From: Chloracidobacterium sp. UBA3360
GTDB lineage: Bacteria; Acidobacteriota; Blastocatellia; Pyrinomonadales; Pyrinomonadaceae
DNA: 39,046 nucleotides
Direction: 5' to 3'
Assembly (NCBI GenBank): GCA_002360555.1
Contig: DEQS01000104.1
Coordinates: forward strand, 1 to 39,046
The notes beneath the pieces are model-generated. The model ran no database searches. It had not been told where the DNA came from and saw nothing but the letters and a program-made list of their open reading frames with translations. Shown piece by piece: positions 1-7,903 of this stretch (position 1 is the stretch's first letter; every line of letters begins with the position of its first letter). Position numbers and translations under genes: made by a program.

Positions 1-73
<73 letters not shown>

Positions 74-440
74 TTCTGTCTCATAAATAGGATCAATAAA
101 TTTATAATTTATTAATCTGCCAACCAAGCTTTTTACAGCCCGTTGGACTTTTTGTTGTTCATACGAATTAACACATGGACACGCATATTCAGTTTTCAAA
201 TATCAACTTCTTTTACTTCGCTCTCCTAAAAACTTCTCCAGAGGCGAAACTACTGATTATACAGAACCGTTTCTGTATGTCAACCGCAAAGCGTTATTAT
301 TTCAAACTTTTCTCAAAGCCTGAGTCAAACTCAGCTTCAACGGCAATTTATGAGTTTCCTAAATACGGGTAATATTGTCAAACGTAGATAGTGAGAAAAG
401 TGAGAATGTTGCGTTTACCGTGCGAAATGCAGTAGAAAGC
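74..440 (-). other. rRNA leader and upstream region without a protein gene
   Basis: These 367 bases separate the end of the S1/P1 nuclease gene from the 16S 5' end. They hold the rRNA promoter (256-283), about 175 nt of pre-16S leader, and a boxA-like tract at 186-204 whose complement reads GATATTTGAAAACTGAATA. An AT-rich hairpin lies at 95-113 (arms AATAAATT/AATTTATT, 3-nt loop) just before the mature 16S and may help processing. Short ORFs in this region have no ribosome binding site or recognisable product. I see no terminator for the nuclease gene. Confidence 0.6.
256..283 (-). promoter_or_regulatory. rRNA operon promoter (sigma70-type)
   Basis: On the minus strand a perfect -35 TTGACA (278-283) is followed, after 16 bp, by a perfect -10 TATAAT (256-261). 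This points at the 16S gene with an inferred start near 249, giving a leader of about 175 nt, which is usual for rRNA operons. The spacer and its edges form an inverted repeat, ATACAGAA-CCGT-TTCTGTAT (259-278), which is not expected of an ordinary rRNA promoter. Confidence 0.8.
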
Positions 441-1478
441 CTATTTAAACAGGGCTGTGAGGATCGCAGACAGCCGCCAGCCTGCCTTGTTTATCTCGTC
501 TTTGACGATACCTTGCGACCAAATTGCATACGAATCCTGTCCGCTTACCTGCTTTTCTGTCGCTCGTCCTTTGATTATATCGTTACTTTTTTCGTCGATC
601 TCGACTTTTGAATAGGCGAGACGGCTGTGTGCCTCTCTTGCGATCGGCAATATTTCGTTAGCCATTTGCTCGGCGAGCGAGTCCGGGTTGCCGGTCAGTT
701 TCCACTGCTTGGGTTCCGACGTAGCCATCGCGGCGGCGATCTCTGCGATAGGAGTTTCACCATACGCGGCGTTAAAGATCTTGCTATCCCAATAGCTGTG
801 AAACTTTTCCTGGCTCATCGCCTTGGTTTTACCACTTACGAATAAGAACAGAGTGAGCTTATTACCGCCCTGATCGGCAAAACCCTTGTTGCCGTATGAC
901 GGCGTAAACGGTTCGCCTTTAGCGTCAAAATATTCGGCCCCGACGTGCAGCGGCTGGTGGATGTCTCCAAGATAGTGCGCGAGGAGAACGATCGCGACGG
1001 TTTTCGTTATCGCACGAGGGTTCGGCTGTGGCTCTTTGTTACCAAGCACTCTGATGCAGTACGCGATCATGTGGACAATGTCTTTGTCCGAACGGCCGAT
1101 CTTGCCGTCTTTGTACTTTTCCTTGCCCGTGATCGGAACATCGGTGTAGTGATATTGATGATGGTCAAACTCGCTGTCGCATTTATTCGCCGCAACAAAC
1201 GCTCGAAATTCGGCATTGATCCTTTCTGATGCCCACAACTTGGTCTGTCGAGGCTCTCCGCCGCAATCATCCCATCCCTTGATAATATCAGCCCAATTAG
1301 CCACCTTTTCGAGCGTAAGGCCATCAAGGAGTTCTGTAACCTTAGCCGCAGCTTTTTTGTTTTCCCGCAGTTTTATATCCGCGATCGCTCCAACGAGCGA
1401 ATGCCCTTTTGGCCCGTAACAAAAAATACTGAGAGGCAACAAACAAATCGACCACAATACTACAACGATCTTTTTCAC
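441..1478 (-). CDS. S1/P1-family nuclease, exported
   Basis: This 345-aa protein belongs to the S1/P1 nuclease family, zinc enzymes that cleave single-stranded nucleic acids and 3'-nucleotides. A signal peptide covers residues 1-20, so it should act in the periplasm or outside the cell. Probable trinuclear-zinc ligands are present: H26, D64, H110 (in YHYTDVP), H168, D172 and H178 (in HYLGDIHQPLH), H227 and D231 (in HSYWD), plus the DQGGN loop at 202-206. In characterised members the mature protein starts with Trp, which ligates zinc through its amino group and carbonyl. Here the equivalent residue is Tyr21 (YGPKGH), directly after the likely cleavage site. It is the last gene of the minus-strand KDO run, 12 bp after kdsC. 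A scavenging role for phosphate or nucleosides is likely but inferred. Confidence 0.9.
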   Translation of the reverse strand: MKKIVVVLWSICLLPLSIFCYGPKGHSLVGAIADIKLRENKKAAAKVTELLDGLTLEKVANWADIIKGWDDCGGEPRQTKLWASERINAEFRAFVAANKCDSEFDHHQYHYTDVPITGKEKYKDGKIGRSDKDIVHMIAYCIRVLGNKEPQPNPRAITKTVAIVLLAHYLGDIHQPLHVGAEYFDAKGEPFTPSYGNKGFADQGGNKLTLFLFVSGKTKAMSQEKFHSYWDSKIFNAAYGETPIAEIAAAMATSEPKQWKLTGNPDSLAEQMANEILPIAREAHSRLAYSKVEIDEKSNDIIKGRATEKQVSGQDSYAIWSQGIVKDEINKAGWRLSAILTALFK

Positions 1479-1490
1479 AGCTTCTCCCTT

Positions 1491-1982
1491 TTAACCTTTT
1501 TTAGCGTCGATCAATAGATCGATCACTTCGCGGACCGCACCTCGTCCGCCGTCGAGCTTTGTCATATGATGTGCGGCGGCCTTGACCGCGTCGTGGGCGT
1601 CGCCCACGGCCACCGCAAGCCCCACGAACGGGAACACCTCAGCATCAGGCGTGTCGTCACCAACAAACGCCGTCTCGTCCGCCGTAACGCCCGCAATGGC
1701 GATCAGCTCGTTAAATGCCGAGATCTTTTCTTTGCGTCCCTGCAAGATGAACTCGATACCAAGCTGTTTTCCGCGCATTTCAACGATCGGCGAATTGCGG
1801 CCGGATATGATCGCGGAGCGAAACCCGGCTTTGTGCCACTCGACGATTCCCTGTCCGTCACGGGCGTGAAAAACCTTTAGCTCCTCGCCTGCCGCAGAAA
1901 AATAAAGACGGCCATCCGTGAGGACGCCGTCACAATCCATTATCAGCAACTTTATACGCCGTGCCCGTTCTGTAACCGTCAT
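1491..1982 (-). CDS. kdsC: 3-deoxy-D-manno-octulosonate 8-phosphate phosphatase (KdsC)
   Basis: KdsC removes the phosphate from KDO-8-P in the cytoplasm, the third step of KDO synthesis for the lipopolysaccharide core. The 163-aa length matches the small C0-type HAD phosphatases without a cap domain, which work as tetramers. Motif I is DCDGVLTDG with nucleophile D16 and D18, motif II is S60 in IISGR, the motif III lysine is probably K84, and motif IV is GDDTPD at 108-113. kdsA and kdsB lie upstream in the same run, which supports the assignment over other small HAD phosphatases. The adjacent exported protein upstream is only 3 bp away, so co-transcription is very likely. Confidence 0.93.
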   Translation of the reverse strand: MTVTERARRIKLLIMDCDGVLTDGRLYFSAAGEELKVFHARDGQGIVEWHKAGFRSAIISGRNSPIVEMRGKQLGIEFILQGRKEKISAFNELIAIAGVTADETAFVGDDTPDAEVFPFVGLAVAVGDAHDAVKAAAHHMTKLDGGRGAVREVIDLLIDAKKG

Positions 1983-1985
1983 AAA

Positions 1986-2489
1986 TTATGTACCGTTAAC
2001 ACCGATAGACATTCTTCGCACTTTGACGCCGGGAAATTGCCCTGTCGCCTGTACTGTCTTTAAGAATTTGTTCGCCTCCGTCAACGTGCGGCCCGCATAC
2101 ACGCCGATAAAGGCGGTCTGTTCGGCAACGCCGGTGTAATAATTGGTGCCGGTTTCGACGCAGTTTAAGGCGAAAACCTTGTTACGCGGAAAAAGCTCCT
2201 GTATAGGCATTCGGTCAGCTTCGTCGAAAGACGGATTTTCACAATCGCCCCAATCCTTTAGCTTTACGCTTTTAAGAACGATGCCGTAAAACTTTTCTGA
2301 TTCGTAAATACCAAAGTTATTGCCGGTATCAAACGGCAGATCAAATGACTGAAAATTCTCACGGCTCTTGCACGCCGCTGTCGGATCGCCGCAAACCTTA
2401 CCCAATTTTGCTTTCTTTTGGCCAAACGCAGTTAACGCGCTACCCAGCAAAATACACACGATCAACACGAAACCATATTTCATTTTCAT
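1986..2489 (-). CDS. Exported protein of unknown function
   Basis: The protein has 167 aa. Residues 1-23 form a Sec signal peptide (charged MKMK, hydrophobic core, cleavage after AFG), so it is probably periplasmic. The mature part has three cysteines (CGDP, AACK and ALNCVE; a fourth in DCEN) that could form disulfides. The C-terminal 45 residues (FIGVYAGRTLTEANKFLKTV, then FPGVKVRRMSIG) resemble in outline a SPOR-type beta-alpha-beta repeat in which a helix scans 'EAxxFLKxV'. This is only a shape resemblance and I would not name it SPOR without a profile search. It lies 3 bp from both its neighbours, between the M1-like protein and kdsC. Confidence 0.8.
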   Translation of the reverse strand: MKMKYGFVLIVCILLGSALTAFGQKKAKLGKVCGDPTAACKSRENFQSFDLPFDTGNNFGIYESEKFYGIVLKSVKLKDWGDCENPSFDEADRMPIQELFPRNKVFALNCVETGTNYYTGVAEQTAFIGVYAGRTLTEANKFLKTVQATGQFPGVKVRRMSIGVNGT

Positions 2490-2492
2490 AAT

Positions 2493-4751
2493 TTATCTCA
2501 CTTCAAACATTTCAACACCTGCTAATTTCCATCCGCTACCAACTTTAATTAGGCGATAGACGGCAGTTCCGGTTTCAGCATTACGGGTAAGGAGCTTTAC
2601 TGTCATATTCGCCTCGACAAGCACCGTATTGACGTCAAGACGGTCGATCTGCACGATCTGTGTCTGCCATTGCTCCGTCGAGCCCGAAACGCCGCTCGCA
2701 AATTTAGCAACCTCACCCGACATTACCATTGAGTCAATATCAGCTTTTCTGTTTGAGGACGCGGCCCTGTCAAACTCAACAAAAAACGCTTTCACGCCCG
2801 GATCGCCTGGTGATGCGTAGCCAAGTTTGTTTCGCAGATTGCGTGCTGCAAGACTCGCACCGTAATCGGCATCAGCAAATATTGCTGCCTCCGCGAATTT
2901 GATCGCCGCATCGTTTTGATTGTTTTTCGACGCGACCTCCGCAAGTCCAACATTTGCCCATGCAAGACTTCTGGATGTCGGCAGTTTTTCATCGATCACT
3001 GCCTTAAATTCCCTCTCCGCATCGGCATTGCGGCCCTGTGCGAGCAGCGAACGGCCTAACAAGACTCGCAGATCATCAAATCTCGGTAACCCCGCAAGCA
3101 GAGTCCTAGCCGTCTTTTCAGCATTTACAAAATCCTGCTTGTCAAAATACCGCTTTGCCGCAAGCAGCGGATCACTGTCGGTCGTCTCTCGCGGAGCGAT
3201 GTCGTCCGAATACTCGGTCTGGGGATAAAGTTTGTCAGCATCGATCTCAACCCTGACGACCTTATTCGGTGATTTGAAAACAACCTCGCCAAAACTCGTT
3301 CCTTTGATCGTAGTTGAGGTAGTAAGCCTCTCGCCAGTCGCGGTCGTGCCGACAATGTCGATCGTAACGTCTGTCGCCCCTGTATTCCTGAGAGCGACTT
3401 TTGTCTCGGCTCCCGTGGTTTGAGGAATCCCGGCAAGCAAATTCATATCCGTGACCTGGTCAAAGAAATAATCGACCAGTTCTTTATGCTCAACAAATGC
3501 CGATCTTAGCTCCGCCAACGTGAGATTGCCGTCGGCGGTATTTGTCTTTATCGTATTAGCAAACTGGGCCGCACCGATGCGTTTGGCGAGGATCCGCCAG
3601 ACCATCGCACCTTTATTCGCCACCTCGGGATAATAAAAATCATCAAGCGGCGAGACTGTCGCCATCGGGGCATCGCGTTTTGAGACCGCTGCATAGGCGG
3701 TACGCTGTCGTTGGCGTTCGATGTCGGCGACATCCTTGCCATATTTACTTTCGAGAAATTGCGTCGCGAGATACCGCGACAAACCCTCGCCGATCACGCC
3801 GCTACCCTCGCCCGTAAGTGATATTGCGTTGCCAAGCCAAATCTTAGCGACCGACTCGGCAATGCTCATCGCCGTAAGCGAATCGACTTTAGATCTGCGG
3901 AATACGGCTTCGTCAACGAGAACCGTCCCGCCGCTGCCGTAACCGCCGCCGCGACGATTCGAAACTATCCTAAACGGCACATCTGGAGCGTTGCCGAGAA
4001 CGCCAAAAATATATGTTTTCGCCTCAGACATTATCGCCGCGAGCTCAGCGGCACGTTTCTGTCCCTCGGCGGCCGCGCCTTTTGGCAGATATACCGAAAC
4101 GCCGTTTTGATTCGACACATCCCAGTTGCCCGCAACAAAGAACGGCTGTCCGTTCAGCTTTTGCTCAAATGATCCAGCGGTTTCTGTTCCTGACGATACG
4201 ACCGTCGCTCCGCCGGCTGCCATTACTTTGAGCCGCACTGGTGCCGTGTCGGCTCCGCGCGTGAAATACCAACTATTCGGCGTCGGATACCAAAATGACA
4301 GCGGTAAAAAATGCCCGCCGCCGCCCGAAAAAGCCGCTACGGCAGAGTTTTCTTTGATACTTAATTTATATTCGACGGCGGCGGTCAGGATCGCATCCGG
4401 TGCGAGCGAACCAAATCTCATCCCGACACGTTGCAAGCTGAATGATCCAGCCTTTTCCTCCGCCTTTGTAAAATCTACGACAGCGTCATTGATCTTGATC
4501 GACGCTACCTCAGCGGCTGTCGAGATCCTGAGCGTCAGCGTTCCTGCCGGTGCACCCGAGACATTTTTTATGCTGAGAATCGCTCGCGCGGTGACGACAC
4601 GCGATCTTTCATCTTGCGGCAGCGTCACGTTGAGATCGTACTTCTGCACCCGCCACGTCGCATTAGCCCCGGTCTGGGCAGACGACGAAACGGCAAATCC
4701 GCCGCACAATATAAAAGCAACAAATGTGGTCAGTAAAAATCTATTGATCAT
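2493..4751 (-). CDS. M1 peptidase-like protein with lost zinc site, TPR region and NTF2-like C-terminus
   Basis: This 752-aa exported protein has a signal peptide at 1-26. Residues about 30-440 follow the plan of M1 (gluzincin) aminopeptidases. The block ESVAKIWLGN at 299-308 aligns with the family's HELAHQWFGN, and GEGLSRY at 321-327 with NEGFAEY. The spacing from the second His position (K303) to the third-ligand Glu (E322) is exactly 19, as in HExxH-x18-E. Both His ligands and the catalytic Glu are replaced (E299, S300, K303), so it should not be an active zinc peptidase. A later YPEVANKGAMVW matches the family's Tyr-KGA segment. Residues about 525-640 form TPR-like helices, and about 645-752 look like a SnoaL/NTF2-like domain ending in WKLAGVEMFEVR. 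A scaffold or binding role in the periplasm is inferred. Confidence 0.85.
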   Translation of the reverse strand: MINRFLLTTFVAFILCGGFAVSSSAQTGANATWRVQKYDLNVTLPQDERSRVVTARAILSIKNVSGAPAGTLTLRISTAAEVASIKINDAVVDFTKAEEKAGSFSLQRVGMRFGSLAPDAILTAAVEYKLSIKENSAVAAFSGGGGHFLPLSFWYPTPNSWYFTRGADTAPVRLKVMAAGGATVVSSGTETAGSFEQKLNGQPFFVAGNWDVSNQNGVSVYLPKGAAAEGQKRAAELAAIMSEAKTYIFGVLGNAPDVPFRIVSNRRGGGYGSGGTVLVDEAVFRRSKVDSLTAMSIAESVAKIWLGNAISLTGEGSGVIGEGLSRYLATQFLESKYGKDVADIERQRQRTAYAAVSKRDAPMATVSPLDDFYYPEVANKGAMVWRILAKRIGAAQFANTIKTNTADGNLTLAELRSAFVEHKELVDYFFDQVTDMNLLAGIPQTTGAETKVALRNTGATDVTIDIVGTTATGERLTTSTTIKGTSFGEVVFKSPNKVVRVEIDADKLYPQTEYSDDIAPRETTDSDPLLAAKRYFDKQDFVNAEKTARTLLAGLPRFDDLRVLLGRSLLAQGRNADAEREFKAVIDEKLPTSRSLAWANVGLAEVASKNNQNDAAIKFAEAAIFADADYGASLAARNLRNKLGYASPGDPGVKAFFVEFDRAASSNRKADIDSMVMSGEVAKFASGVSGSTEQWQTQIVQIDRLDVNTVLVEANMTVKLLTRNAETGTAVYRLIKVGSGWKLAGVEMFEVR

Positions 4752-4764
4752 TATGTAATGTGTC

Positions 4765-5283
4765 TTACTCGTCCGCCGCTAGTTCGTCGGCGAATTTCTT
4801 AGGCAGCGTAATTTTTGAATGCTCGGAATAAACCTGCGTTTTATCCTTTACGTGATAGATGTTGATGTTGTCATTCTCGATATCGACAAACATATAATAT
4901 ATGTTCGCACCGCAATTATGCTGCTCGCACCCGCTCGCCCGCACAACACCGCCAATGATCTCAACGGGTGATTCGACATCCCAGTTTGCTTTCAACGCAG
5001 CGAAATCCGGCCCCATCAGCTTTTGCAGACGAGCTTTCATCTCCGCATTTTCCAGCAGCTTTAGTTCATAAGGGTATTTGCCCTCAGCCTTTTTTAAAAT
5101 GGAAATAACGCCGGGTATTGCAGGCGTCGTAGCAGGTTTGGGCGTTTCGGCTGGTGCTGTTGTCGGGGTGGGTGTCGGTTTGGCGGTGTTAGCGTTGTCA
5201 TTCTTGCCGCCGTTCACATATTTAGATATGTCGCATCCGAGCACGGCGACCAGACAAACGGCGATCAGCAGAATATTTTTCAT
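4765..5283 (-). CDS. Lipoprotein with Ivy-like (lysozyme inhibitor) domain
   Basis: The protein has 172 aa. The N-terminus MKNILLIAVCLVAVLGC has a lipobox (VLG-C17), so a lipid-anchored envelope protein is expected. A Thr/Pro-rich linker follows (about 30-55). The domain at about 68-170 contains ASGCEQHNC (C119, H122, C124), which matches the disulfide loop CKPHDC that Ivy-family inhibitors insert into the active site of C-type lysozyme. The flanking segments (YELKLLENAEMKARLQKLMG before, IYYMFVDIEN after) also follow the family pattern. Inhibition of a host or competitor lysozyme, or control of the cell's own wall hydrolase, is inferred. The invariant loop differs at two positions (K-P to E-Q, D to N), so activity is uncertain. 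It lies between kdsA and the M1-like gene. Confidence 0.72.
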   Translation of the reverse strand: MKNILLIAVCLVAVLGCDISKYVNGGKNDNANTAKPTPTPTTAPAETPKPATTPAIPGVISILKKAEGKYPYELKLLENAEMKARLQKLMGPDFAALKANWDVESPVEIIGGVVRASGCEQHNCGANIYYMFVDIENDNINIYHVKDKTQVYSEHSKITLPKKFADELAADE

Positions 5284-5292
5284 CAGTATCGG

Positions 5293-6114
5293 CTATTTAC
5301 CGTCGTTGACCAGCTCGTGGATAGCCTTTAGTTTCGTCAGTAGTTTTTCCAAACGGTTGAGCGGCAACTGGTTTGGACCATCACTCGGAGCCACAGCGGG
5401 GTTGTCGTGGACCTCCATAAAGACCGCATCGACACCGCAAGCCACACCAGCACGTGCGAAATCTTCGATGTATTCGGACTGGCCGCCCGTTGCCTTGCCA
5501 AGCCCGCCCGGCAATTGCAGCGAATGTGTCACGTCAAAAACCGCCGGCACGCCAAACGACCGCATAACCGGAAACGACCGCAGATCGACGACAAGATTGT
5601 TATACCCAAAGCTCGTCCCGCGTTCGGTCAGCAAAACCCTTTCACAGCCCGCCGCCTGTAATTTATCGACTATATTCTTTGCGTCCCAAGGCGACAAAAA
5701 CTGCCCTTTTTTTACATTGACGGCTTTGCCAGTCTTTGCAGCGGCGATCAGCAGATCGGTCTGGCGGCAAAGAAACGCAGGGATCTGGAGCATATCCGCA
5801 ACCTCGGCGACCGTATCCGCTTGATAAGGCTCGTGAATGTCAGTTATCACCGGCACTCCGATCTCGTCTTTGACCTGAGCTAGGATCGAAAGCCCAAACT
5901 CCATCCCGTCGCCGCGAAAACTGTCGATCGAGCTGCGGTTCGCCTTGTCGAACGAAGACTTATAAATAAACCCAACGCCGACATGTGCGCAGATATCCTT
6001 GATCTCCTGCGCCATAAACAGCGCGTGCTGTGCCGACTCAACCACGCACGGGCCTAGGATAAACGACAATCCGCCCCCACCAAATTTTACATTTCCTACA
6101 TCAAAAGCTTGCAT
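5293..6114 (-). CDS. kdsA: 3-deoxy-8-phosphooctulonate synthase (KDO-8-P synthase)
   Basis: KdsA condenses phosphoenolpyruvate with arabinose-5-phosphate to form KDO-8-phosphate, the committed step of KDO synthesis. The 273-aa TIM-barrel protein has IYKSSFDKANRSS and FRG, VPVITDIHEPYQ, and FLCRQTDLL, all strongly diagnostic. The N-terminal ILGPCVVES puts a cysteine (C23) where metal-dependent enzymes such as that of Aquifex carry a metal ligand; metal-independent enzymes of the E. coli type have Asn there. I therefore predict the metal-dependent class. The start ATG at 6114 faces repeat element 6121-6196, which separates it from pyrG. Together with kdsB and kdsC it covers the KDO pathway except for arabinose-5-phosphate isomerase, which is not in the window. 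Confidence 0.97.
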   Translation of the reverse strand: MQAFDVGNVKFGGGGLSFILGPCVVESAQHALFMAQEIKDICAHVGVGFIYKSSFDKANRSSIDSFRGDGMEFGLSILAQVKDEIGVPVITDIHEPYQADTVAEVADMLQIPAFLCRQTDLLIAAAKTGKAVNVKKGQFLSPWDAKNIVDKLQAAGCERVLLTERGTSFGYNNLVVDLRSFPVMRSFGVPAVFDVTHSLQLPGGLGKATGGQSEYIEDFARAGVACGVDAVFMEVHDNPAVAPSDGPNQLPLNRLEKLLTKLKAIHELVNDGK

Positions 6115-6120
6115 AAAAAA

Positions 6121-6196
6121 TTAACCGCAGATGGACACAGATTAACACAGATAAAATCATTCCTGCATCTGCGTCTATCTGCGTTTATCTGCGGTA
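6121..6196. repeat. Palindromic word repeat, CGCAGATNNA family (element A)
   Basis: The pyrG-kdsA gap is filled by two opposing arms. The left arm (from 6125) reads as three consecutive 10-mers, CGCAGATGGA, CACAGATTAA and CACAGATAAA. The complement of the right arm (about 6164-6195) reads CGCAGATAAA, CGCAGATAGA and CGCAGATGCA. The arms therefore share a 10-bp period with consensus CRCAGATNNA and could pair as a long imperfect hairpin, with TTAACCG and CGGTAA at the ends. No coding capacity. Confidence 0.9.
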
Positions 6197-6200
6197 AAAA

Positions 6201-7901
6201 CTATTCGTCCGCCGTTACCTCAGCCCTCTCAGGCACCTCGATCTGCTTATCGCTCGTTACGTCGTGCTCGAGGTTCTCGCTCCTCAGTTTGTTCTTCCAC
6301 GCGGCGCTGACAAACGCGTCAAATAGCGGATGAACATCGAGCGGCTTTGATTTGTATTCGGGGTGAAACTGGCACGCGATGAAATACGGATGCACTTCGC
6401 GGGGCAGCTCGATCATCTCGACAAACTTGCCGTCGGGCGAAACGCCGCTAAACACAAGGCCTTCTTTTTCGAGCACGCTGCGGTATTCGGGGTTAAATTC
6501 GTATCGGTGGCGGTGGCGTTCGCCGATCTCGGCCTGGCCGTGATAAACGTCGCGAGCGAGCGAGCCATCCTCTAATTTACAAGGATAATTACCAAGCCGC
6601 ATCGTACCGCCAAGCTCGTCAACATCGACGAGGTCACGCAGCTTAAAGATGATCGGGAAGGGCGTGTCCTCATTAAACTCCGTCGAGTCGGCGTCGCGCA
6701 GGCCGCAGATATTGCGGGCAAATTCGATACACGCCGTCTGCATTCCGAGACAGATGCCAAAATACGGTGTGCCCGATCGGCGGGCGTATTTTATCGCCTT
6801 AAGCATACCGGCGATGCCGCGTTTACCAAATCCGCCGGGCACAAGGATGGCGTCATAATCCTGAAGCGTGGTTTCGTAATCGTCGGCCATCAGATTTTCG
6901 GATTCGATCCAGTTGACGTTGACCCGAAGATTATTGGCTACGCCCGCGTGGGTCAAAGCCTCACGCAAAGATTTGTACGAATCCTCAAGCTCGACATATT
7001 TACCGACGATGGCAATACGCACACTGCCGCCCGTCGGTTCTTTGATGGTCGATACAAGCTCGCGCCAGCGCTTGAGATCGGCCGACGGAAACCGTTCGGT
7101 GAGATGGAGATTGTGGACGATCAGTTCGTCGAGAGCCTGTTCGTGAAACGCGAGCGGCACTTCATATATTGACGGCACATCAAGCGCCGAGATAACGGCG
7201 TTATCCTGCACGTTGCAAAAAAGGCCGATCTTTTTACGCAGATCCGACGGCAGAGGTCTATCCGAACGGCACAGCAAAATATCCGGTGCAATACCGATCT
7301 CGCGAAGCTCTTTGACGGAGTGCTGCGTTGGCTTTGTTTTCAGTTCGCCGGCGGCCGCGATATATGGGACCAGCGTCACATGGACAAAGATCGCGTTGTT
7401 GCGCCCCTCTTCGTTACCGATCTGGCGGATCGCTTCCATAAACGGCAGCGATTCGATATCGCCGACCGTGCCACCGATCTCGACGAGCAAAACGTCCGGC
7501 TCGTGCATCTCGGCGACCTTTCGCACGGCCATCTTGATCTCGTCCGTGATGTGCGGGATGACCTGTATCGTCTTGCCAAGATAGTCGCCGCGGCGCTCTT
7601 TTTCAATGACCGAGAGATAAATGCGGCCCGATGTCCAGTTATTTGCCTGCGACAATTTGGCGTGCGTGAACCGCTCATAATGCCCCAGATCGAGATCGGT
7701 CTCGGCACCATCGTCCGTCACAAAAACCTCGCCGTGCTGAAACGGCGACATCGTGCCCGGATCGACGTTGATATACGGATCGAGCTTCATCATCTGGACG
7801 CTCATGCCCCTCGCCTCAAGCAAACAGCCGATCGAACTCGCCGCCAACCCCTTACCCAAACTCGAAACCACGCCGCCTGTAACGAATATATATTTGGTCA
7901 T
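6201..7901 (-). CDS. pyrG: CTP synthase
   Basis: PyrG aminates UTP to CTP with glutamine and ATP. The 566-aa protein has the N-terminal synthetase domain (KYIFVTGGVVSSLGKG, LDPYINVDPGTMSP, GGTVGDIES at 143-151) and a C-terminal class I glutamine amidotransferase domain with VPGGFGKRG, nucleophile C384 in FGICLGMQ, and the His-Glu pair in QFHPEY. A Glu-rich tail of about 30 residues after the amidotransferase domain is longer than in E. coli and has no obvious function. It sits among kds genes, which makes sense because KdsB uses CTP. A small membrane-protein gene lies 2 bp upstream, so the two are probably co-transcribed. Confidence 0.98.
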   Translation of the reverse strand: MTKYIFVTGGVVSSLGKGLAASSIGCLLEARGMSVQMMKLDPYINVDPGTMSPFQHGEVFVTDDGAETDLDLGHYERFTHAKLSQANNWTSGRIYLSVIEKERRGDYLGKTIQVIPHITDEIKMAVRKVAEMHEPDVLLVEIGGTVGDIESLPFMEAIRQIGNEEGRNNAIFVHVTLVPYIAAAGELKTKPTQHSVKELREIGIAPDILLCRSDRPLPSDLRKKIGLFCNVQDNAVISALDVPSIYEVPLAFHEQALDELIVHNLHLTERFPSADLKRWRELVSTIKEPTGGSVRIAIVGKYVELEDSYKSLREALTHAGVANNLRVNVNWIESENLMADDYETTLQDYDAILVPGGFGKRGIAGMLKAIKYARRSGTPYFGICLGMQTACIEFARNICGLRDADSTEFNEDTPFPIIFKLRDLVDVDELGGTMRLGNYPCKLEDGSLARDVYHGQAEIGERHRHRYEFNPEYRSVLEKEGLVFSGVSPDGKFVEMIELPREVHPYFIACQFHPEYKSKPLDVHPLFDAFVSAAWKNKLRSENLEHDVTSDKQIEVPERAEVTADE

Positions 7902-7903
7902 AA

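Noticed and set aside
175..611. Two short plus-strand ORFs near the 16S gene
   Set aside because: They lie in the rRNA promoter/leader and the 3' end of the nuclease gene and have no ribosome site.
4126..4758. Long plus-strand open frame opposite the M1-like gene
   Set aside because: It is antisense to a well-supported gene, has no domain or ribosome site, and its Ser/Pro/Thr-rich composition is typical of a shadow frame.
6121..6196. CRISPR-like array
   Set aside because: The units are 10 bp with no spacers and are inverted around a centre, unlike CRISPR repeats.
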